A model generated the notes under the pieces. That model saw nothing but the letters and a program-made list of their open reading frames with translations. It was not told the origin of the DNA and made no database searches. Below, piece by piece: positions 44,637-54,364 of a stretch of DNA of 64,000 bases (position 1 is the stretch's first letter; each line of letters opens with the position of its first letter). The stretch comes from a candidate division KSB1 bacterium. GTDB taxonomy: Bacteria > Zhuqueibacterota > Zhuqueibacteria > Residuimicrobiales > Krinioviventaceae. The stretch lies in the NCBI GenBank assembly GCA_034521575.1, contig JAXHMJ010000005.1, forward strand, positions 992,001 through 1,056,000, read 5' to 3'. Both the position numbers and the translations under genes were made by a program.

Positions 44637-46166
44637 TTGAATCTCATTGCACAACTGGACCATATTGTCAACCGAAGTCCGGAACAGACAGCGATCATCT
44701 TTGGTGACATTCAGATAAATTATCAAACATTTCATGAATCAGTAGGCCGATTGGCGCAGGCTTTTAAAGAGCTGGGGATCACCAAAGGCGACCGTATTGC
44801 CATTTTACTCCCCAATGTCCCGCATTTTTGCATATCCTATTATGCGGCACTCACAGCGGGAGGCGTTATCGTCCCTATAAACTTTATGAACAATGTCAAC
44901 GAAATCATGCACCAATTGAGCGACAGTGAAGCCCGAACGGTCATCAGTTGGCATGGTTTTCACAAGCAAGTGGCGGCAGCAGCAGCGGCGGCGCCTTTTT
45001 GCGAAAATTTGATTTTTTTGGGCGAAACCATTCCACAAAACAGCCTGTCCCTGACCCAACTTTTGGCAGATCACAATCCGATTCAGGAAAAAACAGAGAT
45101 TTATCCTGAGGATTTGGCGGCCATCAATTATACATCCGGGATCGCAGATGTGCCGCTGGGCGCAGAGCTGACACATTATGCGCTTTTGGACAGCGCCGCC
45201 ACTTGTCGAGAAATGTTTTTAATCACAGACGACAAGCACACCATTTCCGCGCTTCCTCTGTTTCATCCTTTGGGACAAACTCTGATTATGAACGCAACAT
45301 TTATAGCAGGCGGCACTATTGTTTTACAGGCGCATTATTCACCGGAAAAATTGATTCAAACCATTCAAAACAGCAACACGCATTTTATGGCCGCAGTTCC
45401 CGGTGTGTTCCGAGCTATGAACAATGTTACAAAAGAAGAAACTGAACTGCCGTCACTCAAATATTGCCTAAGCTACGGCGGTAAGCTCGATGCCGATACC
45501 ACCGATCGCTTTGAAAAAAAATATAATGCTCATATTCTCAATTCTTACGGTCTGACTGAAGCAGGCCCTTTGGTCACATGTACACGCATCAACCGCGAAC
45601 GCAAATATGATTCATGCGGTCTGCCTCTTGTCGGTACTGAAATCCAGATCCGGGATGATGACGGCAATATCCTTCCCCCGAACAGTCCGGGCGAAATTTG
45701 CGTGCGCAACAGTTCTCTGATGCGCGGCTACCACAATTATCCCAATGAAACCGCTCAACGCCTAATAGATGGCTGGCTTTTAACGGGTGATATCGGCTAT
45801 ATTGACATGGACCATTACTTGTATGTAACCGAGCGCAAGGAAGACATCATACTTAAAGGGGGTTTTTATATTTATCCGACGGAAGTGGAAAAACGTCTTC
45901 TGGAGCATCCCAAGATTCAGGAAGCTGCCGTTGTCGCAGTTCCGGACCCGGTACAGGGTTCAGAAGTGAAAGCATTTGTCATCTTGAAAAAGAGTGAAGA
46001 GATGCAGAAACAAAAAGTTGTCCAACATTGCCGTGAAACACTGGCGGTTTATAAATGCCCAAAATATGTGGAATTCTTACCCGAACTGCCCAAAAGCGCG
46101 ACCGGCCGAGTACTCAAACGCCATTTGCGCCAGGCATCTGTTCTGGATACCAGTGAAAATAAATAG
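44637..46166 (+). CDS. Class I adenylate-forming (acyl-CoA synthetase-like) protein, altered motifs
   Basis: 509 residues from a TTG start, chosen because AAAGGGA lies 5 bases upstream. The ANL fold is complete: KGDRIAILLPNVPHF, YGLTEAGPLVTC (A5), GWLLTGDIGYID (A7), ERKEDIILKGGFYIYPTEVE (A8). Two normally conserved places differ. The P-loop-like A3 motif reads YTSGIADVPLGAELTH instead of YTSGTTGxPKGxxLTH, and the terminal A10 Lys is Arg (PKSATGRVLKR). Adenylation may be weak or the substrate unusual. It is a fatty acid or aryl acid ligase by family. The EF-G paralogue follows after 54 bases. Confidence 0.82.
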   Translation: MNLIAQLDHIVNRSPEQTAIIFGDIQINYQTFHESVGRLAQAFKELGITKGDRIAILLPNVPHFCISYYAALTAGGVIVPINFMNNVNEIMHQLSDSEARTVISWHGFHKQVAAAAAAAPFCENLIFLGETIPQNSLSLTQLLADHNPIQEKTEIYPEDLAAINYTSGIADVPLGAELTHYALLDSAATCREMFLITDDKHTISALPLFHPLGQTLIMNATFIAGGTIVLQAHYSPEKLIQTIQNSNTHFMAAVPGVFRAMNNVTKEETELPSLKYCLSYGGKLDADTTDRFEKKYNAHILNSYGLTEAGPLVTCTRINRERKYDSCGLPLVGTEIQIRDDDGNILPPNSPGEICVRNSSLMRGYHNYPNETAQRLIDGWLLTGDIGYIDMDHYLYVTERKEDIILKGGFYIYPTEVEKRLLEHPKIQEAAVVAVPDPVQGSEVKAFVILKKSEEMQKQKVVQHCRETLAVYKCPKYVEFLPELPKSATGRVLKRHLRQASVLDTSENK

Positions 46167-46220
46167 TATTAATAAAGAACCTTAAACTCACGCCTCATGC
46201 GTTAACAAAGGAGGTTGAAA

Positions 46221-48304
46221 GTGAAAGACTACGCCCCCCAAGACATCAGGAACATCGGACTGGTTTCGCACCAGTCCATAGGTAAAACCACTGCTGCAGA
46301 AGCCATGCTCTATTCTGCGGGAGTAACGAACAGATTTGGATCGATTGACGAGGGGAACACCACATCAGATTATCGTGCTGATGAAATCGAACGCAAAATC
46401 TCACTCGGCGCCTCACTGATTCAGTTTGAATGGGATAAACACAAAATAAATCTCATTGATATGCCGGGATACGCGGATTTTATCGGTGAAGCCCGATGCG
46501 GTCTGCGCGTTACAGATCTCGCCGTTCTCCTGCTCAATGGCGTCAATGGAGTTGAAGTGGGAACAGACATTGTTTGGGAAATCCTTCAAGAGTACAATCT
46601 GCCGCGCATATTTTTTACAAATCTGCTGGACCGTGAACACGCCGATTTTGACAAAGTTCTGAACCAGGTTCGAGAAGCGTACGGCAACGAGGTCATTGCT
46701 TTTCAATTCCCCGTCAATCAGGGCGAAAGTTTCAATTCAGTGATTGATGTGCTGAGCATGAAACAATTAACATTCCAGGAAGACAACAGCGGCAATTATA
46801 AAGAAGAGGATATCCCTTCTGATCTCAGCGGCCGAGCCGAAGAATTGCATACTGAACTGGTGGAAAAAATTGCCGAATCCGATGATGCGCTACTGGAAAC
46901 ATATTTCGAAAATGGTGAACTGACCACAGAACAGCTGATCACGGGCTTGAAAACCGGCCTGAAAAACCGCACTATCTTTCCATTGTTGTGCGGCGCTGCC
47001 TCCAAAAACATGGGTATTAACCCCCTTCTCGATTTTATTAAATCATATGCTCCGTCTCCTGTGGATATGCCGCCTGTTCAGGCGTTGGATGATTCCGACA
47101 ATGCCATAGAGGTTGAATGCGATGAAAATAAAGATTTTTCCGCTCTGGTCTTTAAGACAATTGCTGAAAAACACGTGGGTGAGCTTTCGCTTGTTCGTGC
47201 CTTCTCCGGCAGCATCAGCCAGGGAAATGAAGTGGATAACAAATCCAGAGGTATCACTGAACGTATTGGACAGATGTATGCTCTTTGCGGTAAAAACCGC
47301 AGCGAAGTAGGAGCAGTCAAAGCCGGTGATATCGGCGCGCTTGTCAAATTGAAAGATACGCACACCGGCAACAGTCTCGTATCCAAAGGCGCATCGATGA
47401 AATTCCCGCCAATCACTTTTGCCGATCCCGTGGTTCAGGTCGCTGTATCCCCAAAAATCAAAGGCGAGGAAGAAAAAATATCCAACGGTCTTCACACTCT
47501 GCATGAAATTGATCCGAGTTTTACGGTAAATATCGACGCGGAATTGCACCAGACGGTCGTTTCGGGACAGGGTGAACTGCATCTCAACATCATCCTGGAG
47601 CGTCTGAAAGAACGCTACGGGGTAGAGGTGGAAACCAAAAAGCCGAAAATCCCCTATCGCGAAACCATCACAACCCCGGCCGATGAAAAATATCGTCATA
47701 AAAAACAGTCGGGGGGTGCCGGGCAGTTTGCCGAGGTTTGGATGAAAATCGAACCTCAACCGCGCGGTGAAGGCTTTGAATTTGAAAGCACCGTTGTCGG
47801 CGGCGCTATCTCTAACGTATTTATTCCCTCCATTGAAAAGGGCATCAAACAGGTGCTGATAGAGGGAATTGTCGCCGGATATCAGGTTGTAGATGTGAAA
47901 GCCAATGTCTACGACGGCAAAGAACACCCTGTCGATTCCAAGGATATTGCGTTCCAGATTGCGGGTCGCGAGGTTTTTAAACAGGCGTTTAAAAAAGCCA
48001 AACCTATTCTCCTTGAACCCATTTACAACATTGTTGTCAAATGTCCGGAAGAAAGCATGGGTGATGTGATGGGAGACCTCTCAAGTCGCAGAGGCAAAAT
48101 CGGCGGAATGGAAACACAGGGGCACTTTCAGTTGATTAACGCCAAAGTCCCCCTGGCGGAACTGCACAATTATGCCACCACCTTACGCTTATCACCGGCG
48201 GACGTGCAACCCATACACGCACGTTTTCACACTATGATCCGGTTCCCAAGGAAGTGGAAGCCAAGGTCATCGAGGAATCTCAAAAGCAAGATGAACACGA
48301 ATAA
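46221..48304 (+). CDS. EF-G paralogue (EF-G2 type), frameshifted near the end
   Basis: The GTG start at 46221 lies 6 bases after AAGGAGG. About 695 residues. G1 is SHQSIGKTT, G3 is DMPGY (the usual DTPGH catalytic His is Tyr) and G4 is TNLLDRE; this variant resembles the EF-G2/FusA2 subfamily rather than canonical EF-G. Domains II-V follow (HKKQSGGAGQFAEVWMKIEP, SSRRGKIGGMETQG). At about 48190 one base is lost; the sense resumes as ITGGRATHTRTFSHYDPVPK and ends at TAA 48304. Role probably in ribosome rescue or GTP-dependent ribosome handling, not main elongation. A strong terminator follows. Confidence 0.85.
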
Positions 48305-48311
48305 TATTTTT

Positions 48312-48338
48312 CCCCGGAGCCAAGGCTCCGGGGTTTTT
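48312..48338 (+). terminator. Rho-independent terminator
   Basis: CCCCGGAGCC and GGCTCCGGGG form a 10-bp GC-rich stem closed by AA, followed by TTTTT. It lies 8 bases after the corrected EF-G stop (48304). That position supports the corrected end, because the uncorrected frame would read through the hairpin. Confidence 0.9.
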
Positions 48339-48460
48339 ATCCCTGTTCGTATCAACCGCCGATTGATACCAATTTGTTACACATCTCTGATTGCGCCATC
48401 CTGATTATTTTCCTCTATGAGTGATTGATCTTGTTACTTTAATTAGAATATGGAGCTATT

Positions 48461-50585
48461 ATGAAGCGAACAATGCCTCTGTTGCTGGTTTTATGTGTAT
48501 TTACTCTGTCATATGGAGATTCTGATATGACGTTTGATTTTGAACCCCCCGTATCGCTCGAGAAGGCTGATGCCCGCGCTCAGGATTTACTGGATAGAAT
48601 GACGCTGGAAGAAAAAATCCAGTTTGTAGGTGGGCATAATACTTTTTTTATAAAAGGTTACGATCATCTCAACATTAAAGAATTATACCTGGCAGATGCC
48701 ACCCAGGGTGTTCATATCCGGAGAAATCTGGACAATCGCCTAAAAAAATCCACAGCATTTCCGTGTCCCTTGGCTCTGACAGCCACCTGGAACACGGATC
48801 TGACACGTGAATACGCCAAAAGCATTGGTGAAGAGTGCCGTGCCGGAGGCATCGCAGTGCTGCTGGGGCCCGGAATGAACATGTACCGAATGTCACAGAA
48901 CGGCAGAAACTTTGAGTATTTCGGCGAAGACCCCTATTTGGCTGCACGCTTGATTGAGAATTATGTGATTGCTTTGCAGAATACCGGTACTCTCGCAACG
49001 CTGAAGCATTTTGTGGCCAACAACACGGATCACTACCGACGACGTTCAAACTCTGTTGTTGACGACCGCACTCTGCACGAAATATACCTTCCGGCCTTTA
49101 AAGCCGGCATTGACGCAGGCGCTATGGCTGTGATGACGGCATACAATCAGGTGAACGGAGAATGGGCGGCACAAAGCCGTGAACTGGTTACCGGACTGCT
49201 TCGCAGACAACTCGGATTCAAATGGCTGGTCATGTCGGACTGGTGGTCTACGTTTGATGCCGAAAAAACCATCAAATCCGGACTTGATCTTGAAATGCCC
49301 GGCGAACACGGTGAATGGTTCACTGAATTTGAACGGGAATATTGCCAATATGTCAAAGAATCGGCTGACAGCCTGATAGAAAGTGGAATTGTTTCTGAAA
49401 AAGATATTGACCGCATGGCGTTCCATATACTGCGCACCGTCATTGCCATGGGATTGTACGACCGCCCCATCAAAGATGCCTCTTATCTGGATACGTTTCC
49501 ACAACATGAAGAAATCGCGCTGCAGACCGCACGTGAATCTATAGTTTTGCTAAAGAACTCGAACCATATCCTGCCTGTTTCACCAAAGGACAATAAAACC
49601 ATCCTGCTGACTGGTGATTTTGTCACAACCATCGCCCGCGGACAAGGCGCCGCTTCGGTGGAAGGTTATAATCATGTGCAAATGCTGGACGCACTGAAAA
49701 AGGTTTATGGCGAGCAGCTGAACTACATAGAGACCCCGACAGAAACTGAAATCAAGGCACATGACATTGTGCTTCTCAGTATCGGCACCATTGACAGCGA
49801 AGGCTGGGATCAGCCGTTCGCCTTTCCCGATAGCGTCAATGAACGCGTACTGCACACCGCCGCTTTGAATCCCAACACAGTTGCGCTGATCAATACCGGA
49901 AGCGGCCGCAAAATGACGGACTGGCACGATAAAGTAGCGGCGATTCTGTACTGCTGGTATCCGGGACAAAACGGCAACACAGCGCTGGCAGAAATCATTT
50001 CCGGAGCCGTTAGCCCCTCCGGAAAACTGCCTATCAGCATTGAAAAAGAGTTCTCAGACTCGCCGGGATACCACTATCTTCCTGACGGCGACAGCCTGTA
50101 TCAGGGATGGGAACATGACGGAGACCTGAAACGGCCGATTTATGATATAGTATACACCGAAGGCGTGTTTATGGGATACCGCTGGTACGATTCAAAACAG
50201 ATTGAACCGCTGTATCCATTTGGTTACGGCTTGTCCTACAGCACATTCGAATACAGTCATCTTAAAATTGAACAAACCGGCAGCAGTTATAAAGTGCAGT
50301 TCAAAATCACCAACACGGGTGAACAAACCGCTGCCGAAACCGCGCAGCTTTATGTAATCCGATCCGAATCTTCTGTGCCCCGCCCTGAAAAAGAATTAAA
50401 AGGATTTGCAAAAGTTGAACTGGCTCCGCGGCACAAGTAAAACCATTGCTCTGAAACTGAACGAACAAGATTTTTCTTTCTGGGACCCGTCCCGACAGGA
50501 CTGGTACGCTGAACCCGGTACATTTGTCATTCATGTCGGTTCATCTTTGCGGGATCTGCATTTAAAGGCTCAAATAACCCATTAA
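48461..50585 (+). CDS. GH3 beta-glucosidase, frameshifted near the end
   Basis: About 708 residues with a signal peptide (MKRTMPLLLVLCVFTLSYGD). The GH3 N-terminal barrel includes LGPGMNMYRM, ATLKHFVANN and the nucleophile Asp in KWLVMSDWWSTFD; the C-terminal sandwich and a fibronectin III-like end follow (GYRWYDSKQIEPLYPFGYGL SYSTFEYS). At about 50427 a one-base shift moves the frame; the sense resumes as GTSKTIALKLNEQDFSFWDP and ends at TAA 50585. It hydrolyses beta-linked gluco-oligosaccharides outside the cytoplasm. It is probably intact apart from a sequence error. Confidence 0.9.
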
Positions 50586-50746
50586 AACGATCTATCAATC
50601 AACACTCTTTAGCGGGGCCTGGTGATCTGTATTATTTTTCAATGCATCAAATTTGCCCGTTTTGTCACATTTTTCTGCATTATCCCGAGGGTTTGTTTAA
50701 TATTAATAGACATAATTAACATTATAAACATTCAGGTCTCTATTCA

Positions 50747-51622
50747 ATGCAAACATTGAGCAGTTATATCAACATCTCACAACCCGTACTTTACAAGCTT
50801 TTTCTGTCACTGGTCATCTTTATTGTATTGACGACTGCCAGATATCTCCTCAATTTATTCATACTTAAAAGGATCGAAGATCATGAACGCATCTACTATA
50901 TGCGCCGAACCTTTGTTTATATCTATACCGTACTTTTGGTTCTGATGATTGGCCGGGTCTGGATCAAAGGTCTGGAATCTATTACCACATTTCTCGGACT
51001 CGCCAGCGCCGGTCTGGCCATTGCAATGCATGATACCGTCGCCAATATCGCCGGATGGGTTTTTATTATTTCCCGTAAACCGTTCAAAGTCGGTGACCGT
51101 ATTCAAATCACTGAAACCGCCGGGGATGTGATCGATATCCGTTTTCTGCAGTTCAGTGTGGTGGAAATCGGCAACTGGGTGGATTCGGACCAGAGCACAG
51201 GACGCATCATTCATATACCCAACAGCAAAGTACTGCGTGATCCCCTGGCTAATTATCAAATCGGATTTGAATATATCTGGAATGAAATCCCGGTGTTGAT
51301 CACGTTCGAAAGCAACTGGAAGAAAGCCAAAAAGCTGCTTAGCGATATAGTCGTCAAGCATGCGGAACACCTCTCTCAAAACGCCCAGGAACAGATTCGA
51401 CGCGCCGCCGAAAAGTATTTCATCCACTACTCTGCTCTCACTCCGATTGTGTATACCAGCGTTCGCGACAGCGGCGTATTGCTGACGCTCCGATATATGG
51501 TCGATCCAAGACAGCGGCGTTCCACTGAACAGCAGATATGGGAATCCGTGCTTGATGCCTTTAATGCGGAACCGGATATCAGCCTCGCATACCCGACTAC
51601 CCGCTTTTACAAGCAAGATTAA
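50747..51622 (+). CDS. MscS-family mechanosensitive channel
   Basis: 291 residues. Two or three N-terminal helices lead into the pore helix (ITTFLGLASAGLAIAMHDTV ANIAGWVF) and the beta domain (KPFKVGDRIQITETAGDVID, IPNSKVLRDPLANY), all family hallmarks. It relieves turgor on osmotic downshift; some relatives conduct specific ions. It is a short MscS with no extra N-terminal domain. Not obviously part of an operon; 160 bases separate it from the GH3 gene. Confidence 0.92.
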   Translation: MQTLSSYINISQPVLYKLFLSLVIFIVLTTARYLLNLFILKRIEDHERIYYMRRTFVYIYTVLLVLMIGRVWIKGLESITTFLGLASAGLAIAMHDTVANIAGWVFIISRKPFKVGDRIQITETAGDVIDIRFLQFSVVEIGNWVDSDQSTGRIIHIPNSKVLRDPLANYQIGFEYIWNEIPVLITFESNWKKAKKLLSDIVVKHAEHLSQNAQEQIRRAAEKYFIHYSALTPIVYTSVRDSGVLLTLRYMVDPRQRRSTEQQIWESVLDAFNAEPDISLAYPTTRFYKQD

Positions 51623-51660
51623 ATATCTATGCAAATCAATCAACAAAAAAGGATGTTGCC

Positions 51661-51897
51661 GTGAATAAAAAAGCATTTTCCAAAACTCAACATCAGATTT
51701 TATATCCGGATTCACAGACCAATTCCGCAGGGTGCGCACGGCTAACTGGAAAATCGTAAAGCCTAATAACGGCAACTGGCAACTGTACAATATGAAAAAT
51801 GATCCGACTGAACTGAATAATCTGGCAAGAGTTTTTCCAAAAAGTTAAAGAACTGAAAGACCCCTATGAATCATGGCTGCATTCAGAGAATATATGA
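51661..51897 (+). pseudogene. Sulfatase C-terminal remnant
   Basis: From about 51731 a frame reads RVRTANWKIVKPNNGNWQLY NMKNDPTELNNLA. This is the diagnostic C-terminal end of formylglycine-dependent arylsulfatases (R.G.WK.....G.W.LYN...DP.E..NLA). After a one-base shift near 51830 the last helix continues as FQKVKELKDPYESWLHSENI and stops at TGA. A GTG-led stretch upstream (51661) is out of frame. The catalytic N-terminal two-thirds are absent. The piece is a leftover of a deleted sulfatase. Confidence 0.85.
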
Positions 51898-51965
51898 ATC
51901 CCGGCACCTGCGCCGCATCCCTCAACGCCCCGGCATCTAAATCAGACCAGTACAAGGAATAGAGC

Positions 51966-52451
51966 ATGAATGAACGCGCTCAACAACTCATCGATCTATT
52001 GCAGCTGACTCCGCATCCGGAGGGTGGTTATTTTAAAGAAACATTTCGTTCTGAAAATACAGTAAAATCACCCAAAACCGGGCATTCCCGCAGCGCGGTC
52101 ACAGAGATCTATTTCCTACTCACAAAAGGACAAAAAAGCCGGCTGCACCGGGTGCTTCACGACGAATTATGGCATTTCTTCGAAGGTGCGCCTCTGAGGC
52201 TTTTGCATGTTCAGGCCGATAGCCGGGAAAGCCATATCATTACTTTGGGTGATGAGACCGATACACCTGTGTACCAGTACTGTATCAAAGGCGGAAACTG
52301 GCAGGCCGCTGTTTCAACCGGCGAGTATTCACTCATGGGTTGTACGGTTGCCCCTGGCTTTGATTTTAAAGATTTCATATTTCTCAGTGACGACACCGAG
52401 GCATGCGACCGGGTACTGGACATGTATCCCGATCTTATTAACTGGGTATAA
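51966..52451 (+). CDS. Cupin-fold DUF985 protein
   Basis: 161 residues. HPEGGYFKETFRSENTV, TEIYFLLTKGQKSRLHRVLH, DELWHFFEGAPL and LMGCTVAPGFDFKDFIFLS are the successive DUF985 cupin motifs (H..E..H-type metal or sugar site). No characterised reaction is available for most of the family; a small-molecule or nucleotide-sugar-binding epimerase/isomerase-like role is only possible. The stop codon lies inside a 20-base tandem duplication. The gene follows the sulfatase remnant. Confidence 0.9.
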   Translation: MNERAQQLIDLLQLTPHPEGGYFKETFRSENTVKSPKTGHSRSAVTEIYFLLTKGQKSRLHRVLHDELWHFFEGAPLRLLHVQADSRESHIITLGDETDTPVYQYCIKGGNWQAAVSTGEYSLMGCTVAPGFDFKDFIFLSDDTEACDRVLDMYPDLINWV

Positions 52452-52476
52452 CGCAGATTAACTGGGTATAACGCAG
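52437..52476 (+). repeat. 20-bp tandem duplication spanning a stop codon
   Basis: ATTAACTGGGTATAACGCAG occurs twice head to tail (52437-52456, 52457-52476). The first copy contains the TAA that ends the cupin gene (INWV stop), so the coding sequence is unchanged. It looks like a recent slippage duplication. Confidence 0.9.
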
Positions 52477-52615
52477 AATCTCAGTCAGCTGCGAGATGTT
52501 TCACCGCTTTTTCCGGTCGATAAACAGAGTAACATCCTGACCGCCATTTCGGGCAGCCGGTTCTATCAAATCATGTGTGTGTACAACAAGATTTGTCATT
52601 AAAGCGGAGTTCAAG

Positions 52616-52942
52616 ATGTCAAAAAATTGTTTAATAGTTTGTATCAGTTTTTTTAATCTGATAATCCTGACTATGCTGCATGCAGGTACGCAGAACATGG
52701 ATAATACAGCACATCTGTTACATAAATCACTGGGTGCGGTTATTGATTCCACGGAAAATGATAAATACAATAGATTTGACACCAACAGTGGCCGCCGCCG
52801 CCGGATTTTTGCATCTCGAAATTCCGAAAGGAGAGGATGATCTGAATTTAGGTTATGCCGTGACCACAATCGCCAATGCCCGACACTTAAAATCCGGCTT
52901 GCAGATATGCGCAATTCTCATTACATTTCTCAACTATGAGTA
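52616..52942 (+). pseudogene. Small secreted protein remnant, frameshifted
   Basis: ATG 52616 opens MSKNCLIVCISFFNLIILTM LHAG, a convincing signal peptide, followed by a short mature part. Near 52780 the frame changes; a second frame (DLTPTVAAAAGFLHLEIPKG EDD) continues to a TAA at 52942 that overlaps the next ATG (52936). I do not recognise it. It may be an intact small protein with one indel or a degraded larger gene. The region 52476-52615 holds nothing assignable. Confidence 0.35.
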
Positions 52943-53847
52943 AAAAAACACGCAAACACCGAATTGAATACACTTTAACCCGGGGCGTAGCCCGGCTGGT
53001 TCAGAGTCTGTCACCCGATACGGCTGTCCGGGCGGGACGAATACTGGGACGGTTTGTCTATCACATTATCCCGCTGCGCAAGGATGTGGCGCTGGACAAC
53101 CTGCGAAAATCTTTTCCACAGCGCACCGAACGCGAATTGCGGGGAATTCTGCTGCGCACATACCAGCATTTCGGTCAGACATTTACTGAATTCATGCGCA
53201 CCCCGATTCGCAGTGAACAGGAAATGAAAAATCGTGTGGTTATGAAAAATCCCCGAGTCCTGAAAGATGCCCTGTCTATGAAAAAAGGCACCATTTTGAT
53301 GACCGGGCATTTTGGCAACTGGGAGATCATGGGCGCGGCCATTGCAACACTATACACGCCTCTGGCCGTCCTGGCCAAAGCGCAACGCAATGCGTCAGTG
53401 GATAAAATGATCAATGAATACCGCACTGCAGCTCATATTGAAACCGTTCCCCTGGGTCTGGCGGTACGCGGTGTGCTCAAAGCCCTGCGCCAGGGAAAAG
53501 CGATGGCGCTGCTGGCTGATCAGAATGCCAAAAAGGATAGCATTTTCGTGCCGTTTCTCGGCCGCAAAGCAGCAACCGCACCGGGACCGGCACTGTTTGC
53601 CCTGAAAACCGGCGCACCTGTGGTATTCGGCGCCTGTGTTATGCGCAAGGATGGATGCTATTCCGTGATTTATGAACGACTCAAGACCGATGACATTCAG
53701 GGTGTCAGCGAAGAAAATATCCGCATTCTCACTGAACGGCACGTCCAGACTCTTGAACGCTTTATACAGCGTTATCCGGACCACTGGTTCTGGATGCACA
53801 AACGATGGAGAACCCGACCGCCGGAAGAGAAAAAAGACAGAACATAG
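52936..53847 (+). CDS. Lauroyl/lysophospholipid acyltransferase (LpxL/HtrB family)
   Basis: 303 residues. The catalytic HX4E motif is in MTGHFGNWEIMGA, with ALRQGKAMALLADQNAKKDS and FVPFLGRKAATAPGPALFAL next, as in LpxL/LpxM late acyltransferases. The N-terminal part is basic and amphipathic and may serve as the membrane anchor. It adds a fatty acyl chain to lipid A or a related glycolipid, which implies a Gram-negative outer membrane. The end is HWFWMHKRWRTRPPEE, typical of the family. Confidence 0.92.
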   Translation: MSKKTRKHRIEYTLTRGVARLVQSLSPDTAVRAGRILGRFVYHIIPLRKDVALDNLRKSFPQRTERELRGILLRTYQHFGQTFTEFMRTPIRSEQEMKNRVVMKNPRVLKDALSMKKGTILMTGHFGNWEIMGAAIATLYTPLAVLAKAQRNASVDKMINEYRTAAHIETVPLGLAVRGVLKALRQGKAMALLADQNAKKDSIFVPFLGRKAATAPGPALFALKTGAPVVFGACVMRKDGCYSVIYERLKTDDIQGVSEENIRILTERHVQTLERFIQRYPDHWFWMHKRWRTRPPEEKKDRT

Positions 53848-53879
53848 TGTCTTAAAATTCATTGGCCTTGCCACGGAAA

Positions 53880-54360
53880 CACACTGCCGGGATTTGCTGT
53901 CTGATGTTCTGACTTTATAATTTTTCCGCCAACTCTTTCCACCGGCGTTCACCACTCAATACCCACATAAAACACACTCCCCGAAGCGTTGCCTTGTAAT
54001 CGACAGTTTTTTCATGGCCGAAAAAGCGTTCACCTCCCGGAACACGCGCGTATCACCCTGGATCATGATTTCGCCGGAATCGCTGATACGGGAATGCTGC
54101 CAGTGAGCGCTTTTTAGCAGAGCAGATGCCAACGTCTTTTTCCGTACATGATCGCGAGGCAGCAGTAATTATAGTTCCAGACCGCGGCTGATTGATACAG
54201 CGTTGTAACTGCTGTCCCCCCCTGCTTTTCAGTAAAACATCACGTTTGGCTTTGTAAATTCAACGCCGCGTTTTAAAAAAGCATTGTCATTAAATCCGCA
54301 GCCGGGTGATGCAGATAGATTCCCAGAGAATGATATCTTTTTGCAACTTGTGACGTTTCG
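53880..54360 (-). pseudogene. Degraded heparinase/alginate-lyase-like gene
   Basis: The minus strand carries pieces in different frames: AKRDVLLKSRG, KTLASALLKSAHWQHSRISD SGEIMIQGDTR and, after a shift, FFGHEKTVDYKATLRGVCFM WVLSGERRWKELAEKL to a TAA. The GHEK..DYK....F.W..SGE pattern and HSRISDSGEI resemble the C-terminal part of heparinase II/III-like and alginate lyase proteins, but the family is not certain. Several frame breaks and a missing N-terminus make a functional product unlikely. Confidence 0.45.
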
Positions 54361-54364
54361 ATTC

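Noticed and set aside
47043-47927. Long minus-strand frame inside the EF-G paralogue
   Set aside because: It is opposite highly conserved EF-G sequence; its Phe- and His-rich composition is typical of an antisense shadow.
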